Below are positions 20,110 through 30,044 of a stretch of DNA of 64,000 nt, piece after piece (positions within the stretch are counted from its first letter, which is position 1; each line of letters starts with the position of its first letter). The stretch comes from CAVYVZ01 sp963772065. Lineage in GTDB: Bacteria > Acidobacteriota > Vicinamibacteria > Vicinamibacterales > UBA2999. The notes under the pieces were generated by a model. That model made no database searches, was not told the origin of the DNA, and saw only the letters and a program-made list of their open reading frames with translations. A program made the position numbers and the translations under genes. Location: assembly GCA_963772065.1 (NCBI GenBank), contig CAVYVZ010000001.1, positions 241,904 to 305,903 on the forward strand, given 5' to 3'.

Positions 20110-23100
20110 TCAGAATCTGAACTTCACGCCGAACTGAAAGTTCCGCATCGGGTCCGACCCGCCGAATGCGGTGCCGTTGATGCGCCCCGCATTCGTATTG
20201 GGATTGCCCGGAACGCCGACCTCCGAATCCGGGTTGCCCAGATTCACATGGTTCAAGATGTTGACCGCCTCGATCCGGGCCTCGATCACTTTGCGTGGCG
20301 CCGATGTTGAAGTGCTTGAAGAGCGACGCATCGACGCGCCAGTAGCCAGGGCCGCGCAGCTCGTTTCTCGGCAGCGAACCGAAGGTGCCGCGCGCGGGAC
20401 GCTCGAAGGCGCTTCCCGGAGATCCGATCGGCGTCGCGTTGAACCACTCGTTCTTCGTCTTCGGCCCTTTGGGATCACCAATCAGGTTCGGCCGGTTGTT
20501 GCCTCCGGTGTCGCGGTCGGCGCCTGCGTCGCGATAGGTGACGTTGAACGGCAGGCCGCTGTAGATGAACGTGTTCGTGTTGAACTGCCAGCCTCCCACC
20601 ACCGCGTCCATCGCCGGAGAGATGTCCGTGAGGAAGCGCCGCTGCCGCCCAATCGGCAGTTCGGCCACCAGCGACAGCGTGAAGTTGTGCCTGCGATCCC
20701 AGTCGGCCGGACCGCGATTGAGCTCGGAGTCGAAGAAGAAGTAGTCGGCGCCCGACTGCTCTGTCCGTTGCAGCGTGTAGCTCGCTTGCAGCGAGTACCC
20801 GTCCGAGAACCGCTTCGTCAACTTCGTCTGCAGTGAGTCGTACGCGTTCGTCGCGCAGTTGCAGAAGTAGTCGATCCCCTGGGTCCAGCCGAACGCGCCG
20901 GTGAATCCCGACGAGTTCGGGACGTTCCCGGCGAAGAACGGACGCCGCAGATCGGTCGGCACGGTCGGGAACCCGTCGAGGATCGGCTGGTTGACGTTGA
21001 TCGCCGGGCCATCCCCCGCGAACACGTTGTGGCCGCGATTGCCGACGTAGCCGGCCTCGAGGGCGATCGTGTCGGTGAGCTGATGCTGCACCGTGATATT
21101 GAACGCGTCGACGCGCGGCGGACGCTGCTTCTCGGGCAGCGCGCGCGCGAACACCCCGTTCGGGAGCGCGAACTGTCCGCTGGCCGGCACGTCCGGGAAT
21201 ACCGGCGGCGGCGGCCCCTGCGCCAGGTTGAACACGCTCTCGAAGTTCTGCGGCGCGTTCAGCTCCTGCACCGACAGGACCGGCAGGTTCTGCGTCACGC
21301 TGTGTCCGAAGAGCGACCCGAACACGCCGATATCGAAGCTGCGGCCGTAGCCCGCACGCAGGACGGTCTTCTCCGTCAGCTGGTACGTGGCGCCAAGGCG
21401 CGGCGCCCAGTTGAGCGTGTTCTCGACGTTCCCGGCGAGATCGATGCCTCCGACTCCCGCAACGTTGATCAGCCCGGTGCGGAGGTCGAGATAGCCGCCG
21501 TTGCCCGCCTCGTTCATCGTCTGCGGGTTGATGATGTCGAGTCGAAGCCCGTAGTTGAGCGTCAGCTTCGGCGTGGGGCGGAACACGTCCTGCGCGTAAT
21601 AGAAATGCCGCCACTGCCGCTCGCGCGCGTCGGTCGTCGGGCTCACGTAGCGCGTGAAGCGCGTGACGTCGCCGAGCATGAAGCTCGCGAGCGCCAGGCC
21701 GCCGCCGGCCGGCCCGCGCGTGCGATCGTTCTCGAAGTTCAGCTCGCCCGATCGATGCCGATCGCTCGGTACCCGCAGGTTGTACGCGCGGCGCACGTCG
21801 ATCCCGAACTTGAACGTGTGGTCCTTCCAGAGCTTCGTGACGTTTCCGACAATCTGATACTGCTGCTCGTCCTGATCGAGCGGGCAGTTGCAGCGCCCCG
21901 TCCGATCGCTCAGCCCGGAGCCGAACGCCATGCGCCGGCTGTCGCTGTCGCCGGCGACGAAGAATGCCGGCAGGCCCGACGCGAAGGCGTCGTCCAGATT
22001 CAGGCCGGGAATTCCCGCCTCTCTGGCCGGCGTCGCGCCGAAGTCGGAGGGCAGCACGTTGACCCGGTACTTGAACCAGCCGAAGCGGAAGTCGGCGAGC
22101 AGCGACGAGGACATCGCGTAGTCCACGCCGTAGGCGATGCTCTGGTTGCGGACATCAGAGACGCCTCCGAGGCTGACGAACTCGTCTCCTCCACCGGCGC
22201 CGAACACCTGCGGCCCGTTTCGGAGGAAGTCGCCGAGGCTGTACCGGCCGAACGTATTCAGGCCATCGCTGAGCCGCCCGTCGATGCGGACGTTGAAGGC
22301 GTTCGCGTCGAACGTCTCCGAGCCCGAGGCCGCGTAGTTGTCGATGGTGCCGTTCTCGCGGCCCGGCGCGTTCGGCATCGGAATAAGCCGCAGCACGGCG
22401 AGCGCCTGCGGCGAGAGACGCGATTGCGGGATCTGATTGTTTGCAAACTGCGTGCGTGACGCCGGCGCGCCCGTAGCCGGATCGAAGATCTGCACCGGAT
22501 AGGCGCTGAAGTCGCCGCTTCGTGCAGCTGCTGTCGGCACGGACGCGAGGCGCGATCCGCCGACCTTGCTGCGGACGCCGTCGTAGTCGCCGAAGAAGAA
22601 CCATCGGTTCTGGGCGATCGGGCCGCCAAGGGAACCCCCGAATTGGTTTCTCCTCGTCTCCGGAAGCTCGCGCCCCGTCAGCGGATCCGGCTGCGACTGC
22701 GTGAAGGGGTTGCGCGCCTGGAACTTGTCGGTCTGGAAGAACTCGAACGCGCTGCCGCGAAAGTCGTTCGCGCCCGATTTCGTCTGCACCGACACCACGC
22801 CCGCCGTGGCCTGGCCGAACTCCGCATCGTAGTTCTGCGAGGTGATCTTGGTTTCGGCAATCGACTCGAGGGACGGATTGATGACGATGATGCCGAGGAT
22901 CGGGTCGCGATTCTCGGTTCCATCGAGCTGATACGTTGTTCCGCTGAAATGCTGACCATTGACCATCGTCTGCGTGGAACCCTGGGGGTTCTCACTGGCC
23001 GCGTGCTGCCATCCGAGCTGCTGCGTCCCTGGTGTCAGCAGGATGAACTTCGTGAAATTCCGGTCGAGTACAGGCAGGTCGGTGAGCTGACGCGAATCGA

Positions 23101-23548
23101 ACGTCGTGGCAACGTCGGCGCGGTCGGTTTTCAGCAGCGGCGAGACGCCCGTGACCGTGACCTGCTCGCTCACCTCGCCGAGCTCGAGGCCGACGTTCAG
23201 CGGCGTGTTCGTGTCGACGCTGACGTTGACGCCTCTGAAGATCGCCTGCTTGAAGCCTTGCAGTTCGGCCTTGACCTCGTACTGTCCGGGCAGCAGCCGA
23301 TCCTTCAGATAGAACCCCGACTCGTTCGATACGACGGCGTCCGACGTCTTGCGATCGAGGCTCGTGATCGTCACGGTGACGCCGGGGAGCACCGCACCCG
23401 TGTTGTCGGTGACGGTTCCGCTGATGCTGCCGTACACAGCCTGCGCGGCCGCGGGAACAGTTGTCCCTGCGAGCAAGACGATCGGAAGCAATGATGCGGA
23501 GAAAAGAAAGGAGAGAGGAGAGTAGCGACGAGGGCGGGCCATTGTCAC
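20110..23548 (-). CDS. TonB-dependent receptor with carboxypeptidase-regulatory domain (one frame break)
   Basis: About 1,145 residues once an inserted A near 20302 is removed. Signal peptide (LLPIVLLAGTTVPAAAQA), then a carboxypeptidase-regulatory-like beta-sandwich (GSISGTVTDNTGAVLPGVTVTI, GFYLKDRLLPGQYEVKAEL). Next come a plug region (VSEQVTVTGVSPLLKTDRADVAT, GLELGE) and a long outer-membrane barrel. The C-terminus ends NFQFGVKFRF with the terminal Phe typical of Bam-inserted barrels. These OmpA-like/SusC-like receptors are multiplied in Acidobacteriota and take up large ligands such as glycans, peptides or siderophores with TonB energy. It lies 93 bp downstream of the second CRTAC1 gene on the same strand, so it may be the transporter for whatever that operon handles. 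Confidence 0.9.
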
Positions 23549-23641
23549 CTCCGGGTGCGACGCAGCCGAGAGGCCACTCTAGTGCCCGCGATCGAAGAGC
23601 GTCAACAACGATCCGTCACATTCCGCGCAATCTGATGAGCG

Positions 23642-25363
23642 TTAACGATCAAGCTGAGCGGCCCCTTCGCGGACCGTCACCAACTGCCGTGCTTTGATGT
23701 TGCGATGCGTGCCGATGACTCCGCTCGGCCAACGGACTTCGAGGCGATCGACCACGTCTCGACTGCCGAGGCCGACGTGAAGGCGCAGGTCATTGTGCGA
23801 GTAGTAGCTGCTTTGACTGACGATGGCATGCGCGTGTGTGCGCTCACCGCTTGTCACGACGACGACGGCGCCGATGCCGTCGCGGTTCGATGTCACGCCT
23901 TCGAGCTTCACGGTCAACCAGCCGTTCGACCCGGCGTAGTCGTTGCGCAGCAGCGACGGCGGCTCGTTCATGTTCATGACGAGGACGTCGACGTCGCCGT
24001 CGTTGTCGATGTCGCCAAAAGCCGCACCGCGACTCGACCGCGCGGTAGCCGCGCCTTCGCCGCTTGCGGCGGACACGTCAGCGAACCGCTCGCCATCCAT
24101 GTTGCGAAAGACGAGGCGCGGGCCGCGGTGCGGGTACTGCGGCAGAAGGCGTTCGACCTCCGGATACACGTTTCCCGTTACGTACAGGATGTCCGGACGG
24201 CCGTCGTTGTCGAGATCGGGCATGCCCGAGCCCCACTCCACGTGACGGTTCTGCACGCCAAGGCCCGCGGCGGTGGCCACGTCCTCGAAAAGGCCGTTGC
24301 CGAGCCCGCGGTAAAGCGCCGGAATGTCGTCGGCGAAGTGAGTTTTGAAGAGATCGAGGCGGCCGTCGGCGTTGAAGTCGCCGATCGCGAGGCCCATACC
24401 GGCTTGCGGGTTCCCGTACTCGTTGTAGGCGGCGCCGCTCTCGACGGCGACGTCGCCGAATGTGCCATCGCGGTTATTGCGATAGAGAATCGCAGCGGTG
24501 GAGTCCGACGCAACATAAATGTCCGACCATCCGTCCGCGTTCAGGTCGGCCGAAAGGGCGGTCATCGGATATCTCCCCGTCACGCGAGCGATGCCCGAAC
24601 GCTCGGACACGTCTTCGAACCGGCCGCCGCCGCTGTTTCGATACAGGAGATTCGTGTCCGTAGGGAGCCCCTTGGGCCCGCAATTGACCGGCACGCCTTT
24701 CCAGTGGCAGTTCGCGCCCTGGCCCGGCTCCGGCGCGCCGCGAAGATCGAAGCGAAGGTAGTTCGAGACGAAGAGGTCGAGACGTCCATCGCGGTCGTAG
24801 TCCACGAACGTGCACCCGGATCCCCACCGTGTCCCGGCGCCCATCACACCCGCGGCGGCCGTCACGTCCTCGAAGCGCTGGCCGCGATCGTTGCGGTAGA
24901 GCACGTTCGTTCCGTAGTAGGTGAGAAACACGTCGAGCCAGCCGTCCTCGTCAAAGTCGCCAGCACACACGGACGAAGCCCAGCCCGTCCGCCGGAGCCC
25001 GACCTGATCCGTCACGTCGGCGAACGTGCCGTCGTGCCGATTCCGGTACAGCCGGTTGGTCGGCGCCTGCCCCGGGGGAAACGCCGCGTCGCGTCGCTCA
25101 CCCTCGGCGAGCCGCGTCCCGCTGAGCACGAGCGCGTCGAGCCAGCCGTCGCGGTCGTAGTCGAGCAGCGCAACGCCGGCGCCGTTCGTCTCGATGATGA
25201 ACCGCTTGCGATCGACGCCGCCGTAGATGGAAGGATGCACGAGGCCAGCAGTCGCGGCGACGTCGGTGAATCGAACTTCCCAGGGCGACTCGCCAACCCC
25301 CAACCCCCAACTCCCGACTTCCATGGCGCACAGGATCGCGGCGCAGGCCAGTGTGCGTGACAT
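23642..25363 (-). CDS. CRTAC1 family protein (FG-GAP repeats plus ASPIC/UnbV)
   Basis: A 573-residue secreted protein. Signal peptide (TLACAAILCAME region), then seven or so FG-GAP/VCBS blades with calcium-binding DxDxDG loops: LLDYDRDGWLDALV, GDFDEDGWLDVFLTYY, FVDYDRDGRLDLFVSNY, ADLNADGWSDIYVAS, GDFNADGRLDLFKTHF, DLDNDGRPDILYV and GDIDNDGDVDVLVMN. The C-terminal ASPIC/UnbV domain has NGWLTVKLEGVTSNRDGIGAVVVV, SYYSHNDLRLHVGLG and LEVRWPSG. Such proteins act outside the cell, probably binding calcium and partner proteins or glycans. Its ATG shares one base with the stop of the upstream TPR gene (TGATG), indicating coupled translation. Confidence 0.9.
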   Translation of the reverse strand: MSRTLACAAILCAMEVGSWGLGVGESPWEVRFTDVAATAGLVHPSIYGGVDRKRFIIETNGAGVALLDYDRDGWLDALVLSGTRLAEGERRDAAFPPGQAPTNRLYRNRHDGTFADVTDQVGLRRTGWASSVCAGDFDEDGWLDVFLTYYGTNVLYRNDRGQRFEDVTAAAGVMGAGTRWGSGCTFVDYDRDGRLDLFVSNYLRFDLRGAPEPGQGANCHWKGVPVNCGPKGLPTDTNLLYRNSGGGRFEDVSERSGIARVTGRYPMTALSADLNADGWSDIYVASDSTAAILYRNNRDGTFGDVAVESGAAYNEYGNPQAGMGLAIGDFNADGRLDLFKTHFADDIPALYRGLGNGLFEDVATAAGLGVQNRHVEWGSGMPDLDNDGRPDILYVTGNVYPEVERLLPQYPHRGPRLVFRNMDGERFADVSAASGEGAATARSSRGAAFGDIDNDGDVDVLVMNMNEPPSLLRNDYAGSNGWLTVKLEGVTSNRDGIGAVVVVTSGERTHAHAIVSQSSYYSHNDLRLHVGLGSRDVVDRLEVRWPSGVIGTHRNIKARQLVTVREGAAQLDR

Positions 25364-26384
25364 CAGGGCCGCCCGGGTTGGCCCTGCAGCTTTTCGGCGA
25401 CGCTGAATTCGATCCTGGCCTCATCCAGCCGTCCGAGCTGCTGAAGGAGCTGCGCGAGGAGGTAGTGCGCAGCGCGGTTGTTCGGGTCGTACTGGATCGC
25501 GCGCCGAAGCATGCCTTCGGCGGTCGCCGGCTGGCCGGTCTTCATGTACGCCCGGCCGAGCAGGATGTACGGGCCGCTGTAGAACGGATTGATCCAGAGC
25601 GAGCGTTGGAGCGCGGCGACCGCCTGCTCCCAATTCGCCTGCCTGACGTGTACGTCGCCGAGCTGATACCAGGCCATCGCGTTCCCGGGATTCGCGTCGA
25701 GCTCCCCACGCGTCCACTCGCGCGCTCTCATCGAGGCGGCCGCGAAACAGGGCGATCTGCCCGAGGAGATGCCGCGCCTGCGGCAATCGGGGATCCTTCT
25801 CGAGCGCGCGCTTCAACTCGCCTGCCGCCGCCTCATCGAGGTTGAGGCGAATCAGCATCTGCGCCGCGGTCAGATGCGCGGCCGCGCTCTCCGGCTTCAC
25901 GGCAAACGCAACCGCCAGCGCGCTGCGCCCCGCGTCCGGCTTTCCCGTCTGCAGGTACGCAAGGCCGAGAAAGTAATGCAGCTCCACGTTGTCGCGGGCC
26001 CACTCGCGCGCTGCTTCGAGGTACGGCAGCGCCTCGGCCAACCGACCCGCCCCGTACAGCGCGAGGCCGAGCACCTGCTCCGCCTCGCGCCGCTCCACGC
26101 TTCCGGGTCGCAGCTTCGAAGCCGCAGGGAGCAGCAACTCGATGGCCTTCTGATGGTCATCGGCGTGGTACTCGGCCAGGCCGCGCAGGTACGCGACGAG
26201 GGGATCGTTTGCCTCGAATTCCCGGAGGCCGCTCGCGCGCCTGCGCCACTTGTCCCGCGTGGATGAGCTGACGGATCGATGCGACCGCCGCTGCGTCAGG
26301 GACCCGCGTCTGCGCCGCCATCGGACACAGACCCACGACGAGCGCGAGGATGAGGCTAGTGTTTCGTGCTCTTCGTGCCGCCAT
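25363..26384 (-). CDS. Secreted TPR protein (two frame breaks)
   Basis: Signal peptide (NTSLILALVVGLCPMAAQT) followed by about eight TPR-like repeats (EQVLGLALYGAGRLAEALPYL, VELHYFLGLAYLQTGKPDAG, PQARHLLGQIALFRGRLDE, AMAWYQLGDVHVRQANWEQ, YILLGRAYMKTGQPATAE). Single inserted bases near 26227 and 25752 (in a GCGCGC run) split it; removing them gives about 338 residues. The proposed ATG at 26384 overlaps the end of the upstream CRTAC1 gene by 29 bp, and the overlap is a half copy of the CACGAAA repeat. It is third in the unit TPR-CRTAC1-TPR-CRTAC1. Probably a periplasmic scaffold for the neighbouring CRTAC1 protein (inference). Confidence 0.75.
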
Positions 26385-28056
26385 CGCCCTTCCCTTCGAC
26401 GAGCGTCACAATCCGCCGCACCGGCACATCCTTCCAGACTTCCTCGCCGCCATTTGGCCAGCGTACCTCCACGCGATCGACGCGCGTGGCGTCACCCAGC
26501 CCGGCATGCACGCGAAAATCGTTCTGGGAGTAGTAGCTGCCGCCGCCGCGGACCTCGCGCACGAGCGTCACGCCGCCAGCCAGGATGCGAACGCGCGCGC
26601 CGATGGCGCTGCGATTCGACGTCGTGCCCACCAGCTTCAGCTCCGTCCACGACCGCGCCGCCGGCGCATCGAGCCGGTACAGATTCGGAGGTTCGTGGAC
26701 GTTGTTGACCGCGACATCCACGTCGCCGTCGTTGTCGACGTCGCCGAATGCGGCGCCCCGCCCGGCTCGCGCAATGGTCACCGGCTCGCCCAGTCGCTCC
26801 GTCACATCCTCGAACCTCCCATTGCGCAGACTCCGGTACACGACCTTGCGCTGGCGGTAGCCGGCCTCCGTCCGGAGCTGCTCGACTTCGGGATAGACGT
26901 GACCGTTGACGAGGAAGAGATCGAGCCAGCCGTCGTGATCGAAGTCGACGAAGGCCACGCCCCAGCCAAGCCATCGCGTGTTGATCCCGATCCCGCTGGC
27001 AAACGTGCGGTCTTCGCAGAGACCGCTGCCCGTGTTGGTGTACAGCGTCGACGTGTCGCCGGCGAAGTTCGTCTTGAAGATGTCGATCGTGCCGTTGCGA
27101 TCGTAGTCGCCCATCGCGAGCCCCATGCCTGCCTGGGGCTTCCCGTCCTGGCTGTACGCGCAGCCGGCCCGAATCGCGATGTCCTCGAACGTGCCGTCAT
27201 GCTTGTTGCGATAGAGCGTGCTCGGGTTCGAATCGTTCGCCACATAGAGGTCGACCCAGCCGTCGTCGTCGAAGTCCAGCGTGCTCACGCCGAGCCCGTA
27301 CGTGCCGTCAGCCGCCGTGATGCCGGCCTTCGATGACACGTCCGCAAATCTCCCGTCGCCGGTATTCCGATACAGCACGTTCTTCGCGCCGGCGAGCCCG
27401 GGGGGCCCGCATGCCACGGGGACGCCCTTGTACCGGCAGAGGCCGGACTCCGGCACGGGCGCCGACTTCATGTCGAAGTCGATGTAGTTGGCGGCGAAGA
27501 GATCGAGGAGACCGTCGCGATCGAAGTCGATGAACGCGCAGCCCGCGCCCCATCGGGTCTTCGTCGTGAGACCGGCGGGCGAGGTTGCATCGGCAAACGT
27601 CCCGTTGCGCTGATTCCTGAACAACCGGCTCTGCCCCCAGAAGGTCACATGGAGATCGACGAAGCCGTCATTGTCGTAGTCGCCGGCGCACGCGCCCTGG
27701 CCCCACCCGACGAGCGCAAGTCCTGCCTTTGCCGTCGTGTCTTCGAACGTTCCATTTCCGCGGTTGCGATACAGATGGCTCGTCGGCTCCTGCCCGGGCG
27801 CAAAGCCTTCGAGCGTGGTGCCGTTCGCGAAGAACAGATCCAGCCAGCCATCGTTGTCGTAGTCGAGCATGGCGACGCCGGAGCCCGTGGTCTCGAGCAG
27901 ATACTTGTTCGTCCGCTGGCCGCCATACACGGTCACCGCGGTGAGCCCGGCTTCGCGGGCGATGTCGGTGAACGAGAAGTCGAGAGCTTCCGGCGCGCTC
28001 GCGGAGACGAGCGCGGCCAATGCGGCCGACGACACGAGCACCCGCCAGATCGTCAC
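26356..28056 (-). CDS. CRTAC1 family protein (FG-GAP repeats plus ASPIC/UnbV)
   Basis: A 566-residue paralogue of the protein at 23642-25363 with the same blade order: MLDYDNDGWLDLFF, GDYDNDGFVDLHV, FIDFDRDGLLDLFAANY, LDFDDDGWVDLYVAND, GDYDRNGTIDIFKTNF, FVDFDHDGWLDLFLVNG and GDVDNDGDVDVAVNN. An ASPIC/UnbV domain follows (ELKLVGTTSNRSAIGARV, YYSQNDFRVHAGLG, VEVRWPNGGEE). Both paralogues share a Cys-containing insertion after the third blade (here GLCRYKGVPVACGPPGL). A signal peptide covers residues 1-21. Its ATG overlaps the upstream TPR stop by 4 bp (ATGA). The last codons, ending ...STKH, read through a half CACGAAA repeat that also supplies the stop codon. Confidence 0.9.
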   Translation of the reverse strand: MTIWRVLVSSAALAALVSASAPEALDFSFTDIAREAGLTAVTVYGGQRTNKYLLETTGSGVAMLDYDNDGWLDLFFANGTTLEGFAPGQEPTSHLYRNRGNGTFEDTTAKAGLALVGWGQGACAGDYDNDGFVDLHVTFWGQSRLFRNQRNGTFADATSPAGLTTKTRWGAGCAFIDFDRDGLLDLFAANYIDFDMKSAPVPESGLCRYKGVPVACGPPGLAGAKNVLYRNTGDGRFADVSSKAGITAADGTYGLGVSTLDFDDDGWVDLYVANDSNPSTLYRNKHDGTFEDIAIRAGCAYSQDGKPQAGMGLAMGDYDRNGTIDIFKTNFAGDTSTLYTNTGSGLCEDRTFASGIGINTRWLGWGVAFVDFDHDGWLDLFLVNGHVYPEVEQLRTEAGYRQRKVVYRSLRNGRFEDVTERLGEPVTIARAGRGAAFGDVDNDGDVDVAVNNVHEPPNLYRLDAPAARSWTELKLVGTTSNRSAIGARVRILAGGVTLVREVRGGGSYYSQNDFRVHAGLGDATRVDRVEVRWPNGGEEVWKDVPVRRIVTLVEGKGDGGTKSTKH

Positions 28057-29501
28057 GACCTCGGCTCGCGAAAACGCACCTGCGGCGCCAGCCGTCGGGC
28101 CTCGGTGAGGTGGAGCCGGGCTTCGTGCGCCTTGCGCTGGGCGGCAAAGGCCTTCGCAAGCTCGTAGTGCGCTTCGAAGTTGTCGGGCGCCAATGCAATC
28201 GCGCGCTGGAACTGCTCGACGGCCGCGGCGACATCGCCGGCCTTCATTCGCGCGCGGCCGACGCCGACGGCGAATGCCGATGCCTGAATGTTTGCCTTCT
28301 TCTCGTTCAGCCGTCGCGCTTCCTCGAAACTCGTCGCGGCCGCAGCAGCGTCGCCGTTCTGCTGCAACATCTGCCCGAGGCCGAGATGCGCTTCCGCGGA
28401 CGAAGGCCGCAGGCGAACGGCTGCGCGGAACTCTGCGAGGGCGGCACCGGTGTCCCCGAGCTGACGCAGAACGGTGCCAAGCATGTAGTGCGCTTCATCG
28501 TGTCCAGGACGCCGCGCGATCGCCTGGCGGAACGCATCGGCAGCCTCACGCGCGCGCCCGGTCTGCCACAGGACGACGCCGAGCGTGAACGGCGCGTCCG
28601 CAAGCGCCGCATCGAGATCCGCCGAGCGACGCAGTGCCGCCTCCGCGGCGGCGAAGTCGTCGCGCTGCTTCAACGCGACGCCGAGGTTGTAGTGTGCTTC
28701 GGCGTTGCCGGGATCCCGGGCGATGAGCTCCTCGAGCACCGCGGCAGCGCGCTTCAGGTCGCCGCGCTGCATGAAGGTCGTCCCCAGATTCAAGCGGGCG
28801 GCGTGGAAATCGGGGTAATCGGCGACGAGCGTCTCGAACGTCTCGATCGCGGCGTCACCGTCCCCATGCTCCAGCAGGGCAAGGCCCAGGCTGTTCCGCG
28901 CGTCTCGCGACGCTGGGTCGAGTGCGATGGCGCGCCGAAGCTGGCCGATGGCGCCCTCGCTGTCGCCTGCCGCGGTGAGCGCGATTCCGAGCTGCAGAGC
29001 GGCCGCCGGAATCGACGGGTTGAGGCGCACTGACTCTTCGAGCTCGTCGATCGCCTTCAGCAGCTCCCCGCGCTTCTTGAGCAATAGCCCGTGGTAATAG
29101 CGCGCCTCGGCGTGGTCCGGCCGCAGCCGCACCGCGATATCGATGGCGTCGAGCGCGCGCTCGACCTCCCCGGTCCACCACAGCGTCGCGCCCAGATGGT
29201 AGTGGGGGTCGAAAAGGTCAGGATCGATCTCCCGCGCGATCTCGAACTGCGCCACGGCATCAGCGGTTCGTCCTTGAAGCCCGTAGACGAACCCGAGCCG
29301 GTCATGTGCAACCGCGAGGCGCGGATTCAGCGCGATCGCCTCCTCGTACGCCCGCGCGGCCTCCTGGAGCTGTCGGTTCGCCTCGAGCTTCGTACCGAGA
29401 GCGTACTGCCGCTGCGCCGCGTCGACGGACGCCGCAACCTGCGCGTTCGCGGCGGCGCCCAGCGCGAGGAGCAACACGACGATGGCCGGCTTCCGGACCA
29501 T
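28053..29501 (-). CDS. Secreted TPR-repeat protein
   Basis: Intact, 482 residues: signal peptide (PAIVVLLLALGAAANAQ) and about twelve TPR units with the usual A-x-x-x-Y/L...N-P spacing. Examples are AARAYEEAIALNPRLAVAHD, AVAQFEIAREIDPDL, AIDELEESVRLNPSI, AAAVLEELIARDPGNAEAHYNLG, AADAFRQAIARRPGHDEAHYMLG and AVEQFQRAIALAPDNFEAHY. It heads the translationally coupled TPR-CRTAC1-TPR-CRTAC1 series and likely forms a superhelical scaffold in the periplasm. The substrate or partner is unknown; adjacency makes the CRTAC1 protein the obvious candidate. Confidence 0.88.
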   Translation of the reverse strand: MVRKPAIVVLLLALGAAANAQVAASVDAAQRQYALGTKLEANRQLQEAARAYEEAIALNPRLAVAHDRLGFVYGLQGRTADAVAQFEIAREIDPDLFDPHYHLGATLWWTGEVERALDAIDIAVRLRPDHAEARYYHGLLLKKRGELLKAIDELEESVRLNPSIPAAALQLGIALTAAGDSEGAIGQLRRAIALDPASRDARNSLGLALLEHGDGDAAIETFETLVADYPDFHAARLNLGTTFMQRGDLKRAAAVLEELIARDPGNAEAHYNLGVALKQRDDFAAAEAALRRSADLDAALADAPFTLGVVLWQTGRAREAADAFRQAIARRPGHDEAHYMLGTVLRQLGDTGAALAEFRAAVRLRPSSAEAHLGLGQMLQQNGDAAAAATSFEEARRLNEKKANIQASAFAVGVGRARMKAGDVAAAVEQFQRAIALAPDNFEAHYELAKAFAAQRKAHEARLHLTEARRLAPQVRFREPRS

Positions 29502-29558
29502 CGTCGGATTTTAGCGGATTGACTTGCGCGTGATCCTTCGCCTGCGGTCGAGCTGCGG

Positions 29559-30044
29559 CTAGCTCGTGCCCGTTCCTCGCACCGAAACCGTGACCCGCTG
29601 CGGCTCCTTGCCGCCCTTGGCGATCCGGATCTCCACGGTGTCCGAAAAACCGCGCGCCGCACCAGGGACGAACCGGATCGCAACGGCCGCCTCCGCCCCC
29701 GGCTGCAGACTCACCGGCGTCGGGATCGCGTTGACGAGCGAAAAGGCTCCTCCCTGTGACGCGACCGCCACCGACTCGATCTGAATCCGTCTGGTGCCGG
29801 TGTTCCGAATGACCACCGCCTGTTCTGCCTGCTGGCCGCTCTTCGTCCGAGGAAACTCGAGCTGCTTCGGCTCGATGCGGAAGTCCTTGTCCCGTCCGCG
29901 CTCGATCGCCATGATGAGGAACCCGACGCCGCCACCGATCGCGGCGCCAATCAGGGCGCGCTTCGCGCTGAATCCTGACTCCTGCGCATGAGCCGTCGAC
30001 GCGGTAGAAAGGGCGACGACTGCGACGATCACCAGCCTCGTCAT
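29559..30044 (-). CDS. Periplasmic choice-of-anchor/ASH-like beta protein
   Basis: 161 residues from ATG 30044: signal peptide (LVIVAVVALSTASTAHAQ), a glycine-rich hydrophobic stretch (ALIGAAIGGGVGFLIMAIERG), then an immunoglobulin-like domain. That domain has LEFPRTKSGQQAEQAVVIRNTGTRRIQIESVAV, PVSLQPGAEAAVAIRFVPGAARGFSDTVEI and RVTVSVRGTGTS, the pattern of ASH/DUF1573/choice-of-anchor D domains used in extracellular adhesion. The start overlaps the upstream gene's stop by 4 bp (ATGA). The 57-bp gap to the downstream TPR gene suggests one transcript. Confidence 0.7.
   Translation of the reverse strand: MTRLVIVAVVALSTASTAHAQESGFSAKRALIGAAIGGGVGFLIMAIERGRDKDFRIEPKQLEFPRTKSGQQAEQAVVIRNTGTRRIQIESVAVASQGGAFSLVNAIPTPVSLQPGAEAAVAIRFVPGAARGFSDTVEIRIAKGGKEPQRVTVSVRGTGTS

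Noticed and set aside
21029..22459. 476-codon rightward frame inside the TonB receptor
   Set aside because: Antisense shadow; composition is Arg/Val/Glu-rich and it is wholly covered by a recognised receptor on the other strand.
23705..25360. 551-codon rightward frame opposite a CRTAC1 gene
   Set aside because: Mirror of the repeated DxDxDG codons on the minus strand; repetitive VAVVVDV-type product without a start signal.
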